Shown here piece after piece: positions 61,436-64,000 of a DNA stretch of 64,000 nucleotides (its first letter is position 1; each line of letters begins with the position of its first letter). Source of the stretch: JAGNLV01 sp964612145 (GTDB taxonomy: Bacteria > Zixibacteria > MSB-5A5 > GN15 > FEB-12); NCBI GenBank assembly GCA_964612145.1, contig CAZTBP010000015.1, positions 1 to 64,000 of the forward strand, written 5' to 3'. Under the pieces are notes generated by a model, which saw nothing but the letters and a program-made list of their open reading frames with translations, searched no databases and was not told the origin of the DNA. Position numbers and translations under genes: made by a program.

Positions 61436-62485
61436 TTACAACTTTACCAATTCCGTATCGGCAAAAAAGCTCACCCACGCAAACCAGAACGACGTAATTA
61501 CCGGGACCTGCTCCAGTCTGACTGACCCATCGGCCGGCGAATGCCCGGTCGAGAGATCCCAACTGACCGGTTTGCCTTCGCCATCACCGACTACCGTCAA
61601 AACTCCGTCATCAACTGACACTATGTCAGCCGACACACCCAAAGGCAACCGGTAAGCTGCCACTCCCTCGCCGCTTTTTGTCAGCCCCACTACCACCGGG
61701 GACTCCTTCCCGATCAGCGCAAACTTGTGTTTGTCCAGATAACTCATCGATACCGCCACCGGCCCTTCCGCAAGCCGCAGCCCGACAACCTTGTCCTTTC
61801 CATCCAATCGCTGATACGAATTCTGCCTCCCGAATATCCCCAGGCGCGAACGATCCGCGAAATACCCGCTGTAATGAGATCCCTCCCCGCCCTTGCTCGG
61901 TTTGCGCAGCAATACCCCATCCGGATACAACTCTGCAAACTCTCCGAATGTCAAATGCTGCGATGGTATCAAGACCAACTCAGTCCCTTCCATAGGACCC
62001 TTAACAGCCTCACCGAGCACCTGTGACCAGAGCGATTTCGTCTGGATATCCTGCATCACCAGAGCATCCTGCCACAGCGCTCCCGAGGCCTGAAACGTAT
62101 AGCGGGTGGAATCAATCGTAGCGGCATACACGATGCCGGTGAAACAAAGCGGTCACCAGGTAACCGTGATCGCCCGGCCATTGATATAGTCGTTCACCAC
62201 CTCGTGGCCATCCAGATGCCACGTGCTGTATCCTTTCGTCGAGTCGCCGTCAACCACGGCGATAAGCGGTTCGTCCGGATAATACAAATCGCGTGCCTGC
62301 TCCACCGTGACAAACTCCGGCTCAAAAATCGCCGGTATATCGCCCGGGTTGAGCACCGTGTACATGGTGAAACCACGAATTTCTTCTCTTTTCGGTTCCG
62401 GCCGCTGGGCCGAAGCCGGCGCTATGAGCGACGCTGCCAGCGCAACCGCGACCAGCAGCCGGAACGGTAGGGAGAGACGGAGCAT
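61436..62485 (-). CDS. DUF3179 selenoprotein (in-frame TGA read as Sec)
   Basis: A 349-aa exported protein if TGA codon 111 (62155-62153) is selenocysteine. The ATG at 62485 has AGGAGG upstream and a signal peptide ending ASA-QR. Up to the TGA: DLYYPDEPLIAVVDGDSTKG, HEVVNDYINGRAITVTW. After it: PLCFTGIVYAATIDSTRYTF, so the family's W-C-P-L-C-x-x-G motif becomes W-U-P-L-C, a redox pair. The downstream 239 residues are the rest of DUF3179 (LVLIPSQHLTFGEFAELYPDG). A SECIS-like hairpin follows the TGA. Gene finders would split it in two. Function of the family unknown; a periplasmic redox role is plausible. Confidence 0.88.
62122..62155 (-). promoter_or_regulatory. UGA codon and bacterial SECIS-like hairpin
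   Basis: After the TGA (62155-62153) and 14 nt, CGGCAT (62138-62133) pairs perfectly with ATGCCG (62127-62122) around the 5-nt loop CGTGT, which has G at its second position. Bacterial SECIS elements need such a short stem-loop with G in the first two loop bases within about 40 nt of the UGA. Confidence 0.75.
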
Positions 62486-62556
62486 GTTTTCGGTCCTCCT
62501 GCTCGGTTGGAAATGTTTCTTCCCCTCCACCACATTACTTGGTCGCAATAAGTGCA

Positions 62557-63669
62557 TTACCGTTTCAAACTAAATGAAATTTCCGCCCTCGATTGACCAT
62601 TCACCACCAGTTCAACCCGGTGCCTGCCCGGATAATGCGTACGCGTACTCAAATCCCGAAACGCCTGCCTGATCCGCAACTCAAGTATCTCGCCCACTCC
62701 GATCTCCCGCTCCGCCAGCTTGAACACTTTGACCGACTGTCTCCCGCTTTTCTTTACATAGTGCACCCGGTAATCTATCGCCAGCCGCTGATTCGTCGCA
62801 GCTGTTGACCGAATCTTCACCGGGATCTCCACCGTTTCGCCGATTATAACCGCATTTCTCGGCGCCCCAAATTCTTCGATCCTTATCTTCGGGCTGGCCG
62901 TAAACCCGAAAATAGGAAACACCCGAGGATCACCACGTTTTATCAGCGACCGGCACGCATGCTTCACAATCCAATCAGTCCGGTCATTCCCCTCCCTCTT
63001 CCACCGCAGTGCTGTCTCGATCACGATATCAGGATGATCCTTCGAAATATCATTGAGATTATTCGCAACTGCCGTGCGCACGTACTTCGATCGATCCGCC
63101 TTCAACTTTTCCAGCAACTCCAGTACCGGTGAAGGATCCCTTTTGAACGCCTCGATATGTGCCACCCAGACCCCGCGCGGCCGCGAACCCTCGGCCGCCA
63201 GTCGCCGCACATGCTCGTCAGGGTCCTCCGCCCACCGGTGCAGTACCGGAAGCATCTCCTGCGTATACATGATAATAAACGGTCGTATTGCAAACTCGCC
63301 CGTCCCATGCGGTGTCAGCGCCTCCAGCGCCTGAACTGACTCCTCAAAATGCTCCAGGCCAAACTGCTCGACATACGCCGTCAACGCCCAGTTTTCAAAC
63401 ATGCCCACCGATGGCGCTGTACGGATCAGAACATCAACCGCTTTTGCATAATCCTCTGGAAGGAACTCCTTCAACCCCTTTGCGATCGCATTCACCCGGT
63501 CCTTGAGCTCCAGTTCAAGAAACTCCCTGGTCACCACCGCCCGGGCAAACTCCGCCGCCTTAAACTTCGGATACTGCCTGCAAATCGCACTGGCAAGCTC
63601 CGCCAGCGCAACCCGATCGAGCCGATTTTTCCACAGCTTCTGTTCTTCCGACAGTTTCTCAGCCGGCAT
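62557..63669 (-). CDS. AlkC-like DNA alkylation repair protein (HEAT-like plus Ig fold)
   Basis: A 370-aa protein. Residues about 30-250 are HEAT-like helical repeats (YVEQFGLEHFEESVQALEAL, EHVRRLAAEGSRPRGVWVAH, SKYVRTAVANNLNDISKDHP) as in the AlkC/AlkD glycosylase fold. The SRPRGVW segment is an AlkC hallmark. The C-terminal about 105 residues (IRIEEFGAPRNAVIIGETVE, VHYVKKSGRQSVKVFKL, HYPGRHRVELVVNG) form an Ig-like domain, present in AlkC and thought to contact DNA. It would remove 3-methyladenine-type lesions. 71 bp upstream of the selenoprotein gene. Confidence 0.85.
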   Translation of the reverse strand: MPAEKLSEEQKLWKNRLDRVALAELASAICRQYPKFKAAEFARAVVTREFLELELKDRVNAIAKGLKEFLPEDYAKAVDVLIRTAPSVGMFENWALTAYVEQFGLEHFEESVQALEALTPHGTGEFAIRPFIIMYTQEMLPVLHRWAEDPDEHVRRLAAEGSRPRGVWVAHIEAFKRDPSPVLELLEKLKADRSKYVRTAVANNLNDISKDHPDIVIETALRWKREGNDRTDWIVKHACRSLIKRGDPRVFPIFGFTASPKIRIEEFGAPRNAVIIGETVEIPVKIRSTAATNQRLAIDYRVHYVKKSGRQSVKVFKLAEREIGVGEILELRIRQAFRDLSTRTHYPGRHRVELVVNGQSRAEISFSLKR

Positions 63670-63682
63670 CCGCTATCTCCAC

Positions 63683-63716
63683 AAAAAAACCGGCCGGGAC
63701 TGGTTGACCCGACCGG
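63683..63716 (-). terminator. terminator of pepF
   Basis: CCGGCCGGG (63690-63698) pairs with CCCGACCGG (63708-63716) with one mismatch. Read leftward it is followed by seven T. It separates the oligoendopeptidase gene from the AlkC-like gene. Confidence 0.85.
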
Positions 63717-63747
63717 CATATGATTGTTTCCTGTGAGTGCCCCCGTT

Positions 63748-64000
63748 CTACCTGGCCAGCTCGACAAAATCATCGATATCAGCCAGCGCCCGATTAACTG
63801 CATCCGTCCAGAACGAGTCACCGGTCAAATCGACCCCGAGGTGCTTGCGCGCGACATCCTCGCACATCATGCTGCCGGTATCCACCAGCAGGTCACGGTA
63901 CTTCGGTGCAAACGCTTTACCCTCCTTGCGCGCCCGGTCGTACACCCCGCCTGAGAACAGGAACCCGAACGTATAGGGAAAATTGTAAAACGGCGCTTCC
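63748..64000 (-). CDS. pepF: oligoendopeptidase F-like (M3 family), C-terminal part
   Basis: Only the last about 84 codons are inside the window; the gene continues past 64000. The sequence EAPFYNFPYTFGFLFSGGVY, KEGKAFAPKYRDLLVDTGSM, ARKHLGVDLTGDSFWTDAV is the C-terminal end of an M3-family oligoendopeptidase F, a zinc metallopeptidase acting on short peptides. The catalytic HExxH lies outside. It is leftward, with its own terminator. Confidence 0.85.
   Translation of the reverse strand, partial: EAPFYNFPYTFGFLFSGGVYDRARKEGKAFAPKYRDLLVDTGSMMCEDVARKHLGVDLTGDSFWTDAVNRALADIDDFVELAR

Overview
This 64-kb window is a dense Gram-negative bacterial chromosome segment. The base composition looks GC-rich, and there are no phage genes, transposases or CRISPR arrays. 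Lipobox proteins, outer-membrane beta-barrels and dockerin repeats ending in a LVDFLFRGG motif suggest a lineage near the Fibrobacterota-Chlorobi-Bacteroidota group, most likely candidate phylum Zixibacteria. That placement is an inference from protein style, not from a marker tree.

Layout. 1-499 is a non-coding regulatory block with three perfect TGTGA-N6-TCACA (Crp/Fnr-type) sites. 0.5-8.4 kb (mostly minus strand) carries a beta-barrel protein, a periplasmic helical protein, an NtrC-type response regulator with its sensor kinase, tRNA-Glu, and a large MshEN/DUF4388 signalling protein. 8.5-15.5 kb has an XRE regulator with a clear operator, P5C dehydrogenase, a gene remnant, a cyclase-family hydrolase, a membrane/TPR protein and a kinase-fold protein lacking its catalytic Asp. 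15.6-28.5 kb is mostly plus strand: lon, the engB-purA-FKBP operon, tRNA-Lys, two secreted proteins (one with dockerin repeats), asnS, thyX and a phosphoribosyltransferase-DprA pair. 28.6-39.2 kb has a lipoprotein, an M32 carboxypeptidase, Trk potassium uptake, a metallophosphoesterase, a histone-H1-like/SWIB protein and a prolyl oligopeptidase. 39.3-46.4 kb has a serine-biosynthesis operon (DUF1015-serA-serC) with a Crp-like site just after its promoter, a PorV-like gene broken by one stop codon, and a likely sphingolipid pair (alpha-oxoamine synthase plus GNAT acyltransferase). 46.4-55.5 kb has lipoproteins, a five-gene operon (DprA-like, YigZ, PfkB, PAP2, macro domain), murQ and others. 55.3-61 kb has an MMPL exporter, LolA-like and beta-barrel cassette, and an ECF sigma/anti-sigma pair. 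61-64 kb has a DUF3179 selenoprotein, an AlkC-like repair protein and the 3' end of an oligoendopeptidase F gene.

Most notable points. (1) The DUF3179 gene is split by an in-frame TGA at the first Cys position of its W-x-P-L-C motif. The downstream frame continues the family fold, and a 6-bp hairpin with a G in its loop begins 14 nt after the TGA, as in a bacterial SECIS, so this is very probably selenocysteine. (2) Four exact copies of a Crp-like palindrome occur where about 0.06 would be expected by chance. One sits at the start site of the serine operon, whose first gene has a DGHHR motif resembling free-serine kinases. (3) A phosphoribosyltransferase overlaps a DprA-like gene by 4 bp, and a second, degenerate DprA-like gene heads a macro-domain operon. 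(4) A 704-aa protein seems to combine MshEN, two receiver-like folds, a degenerate HD-GYP and DUF4388.
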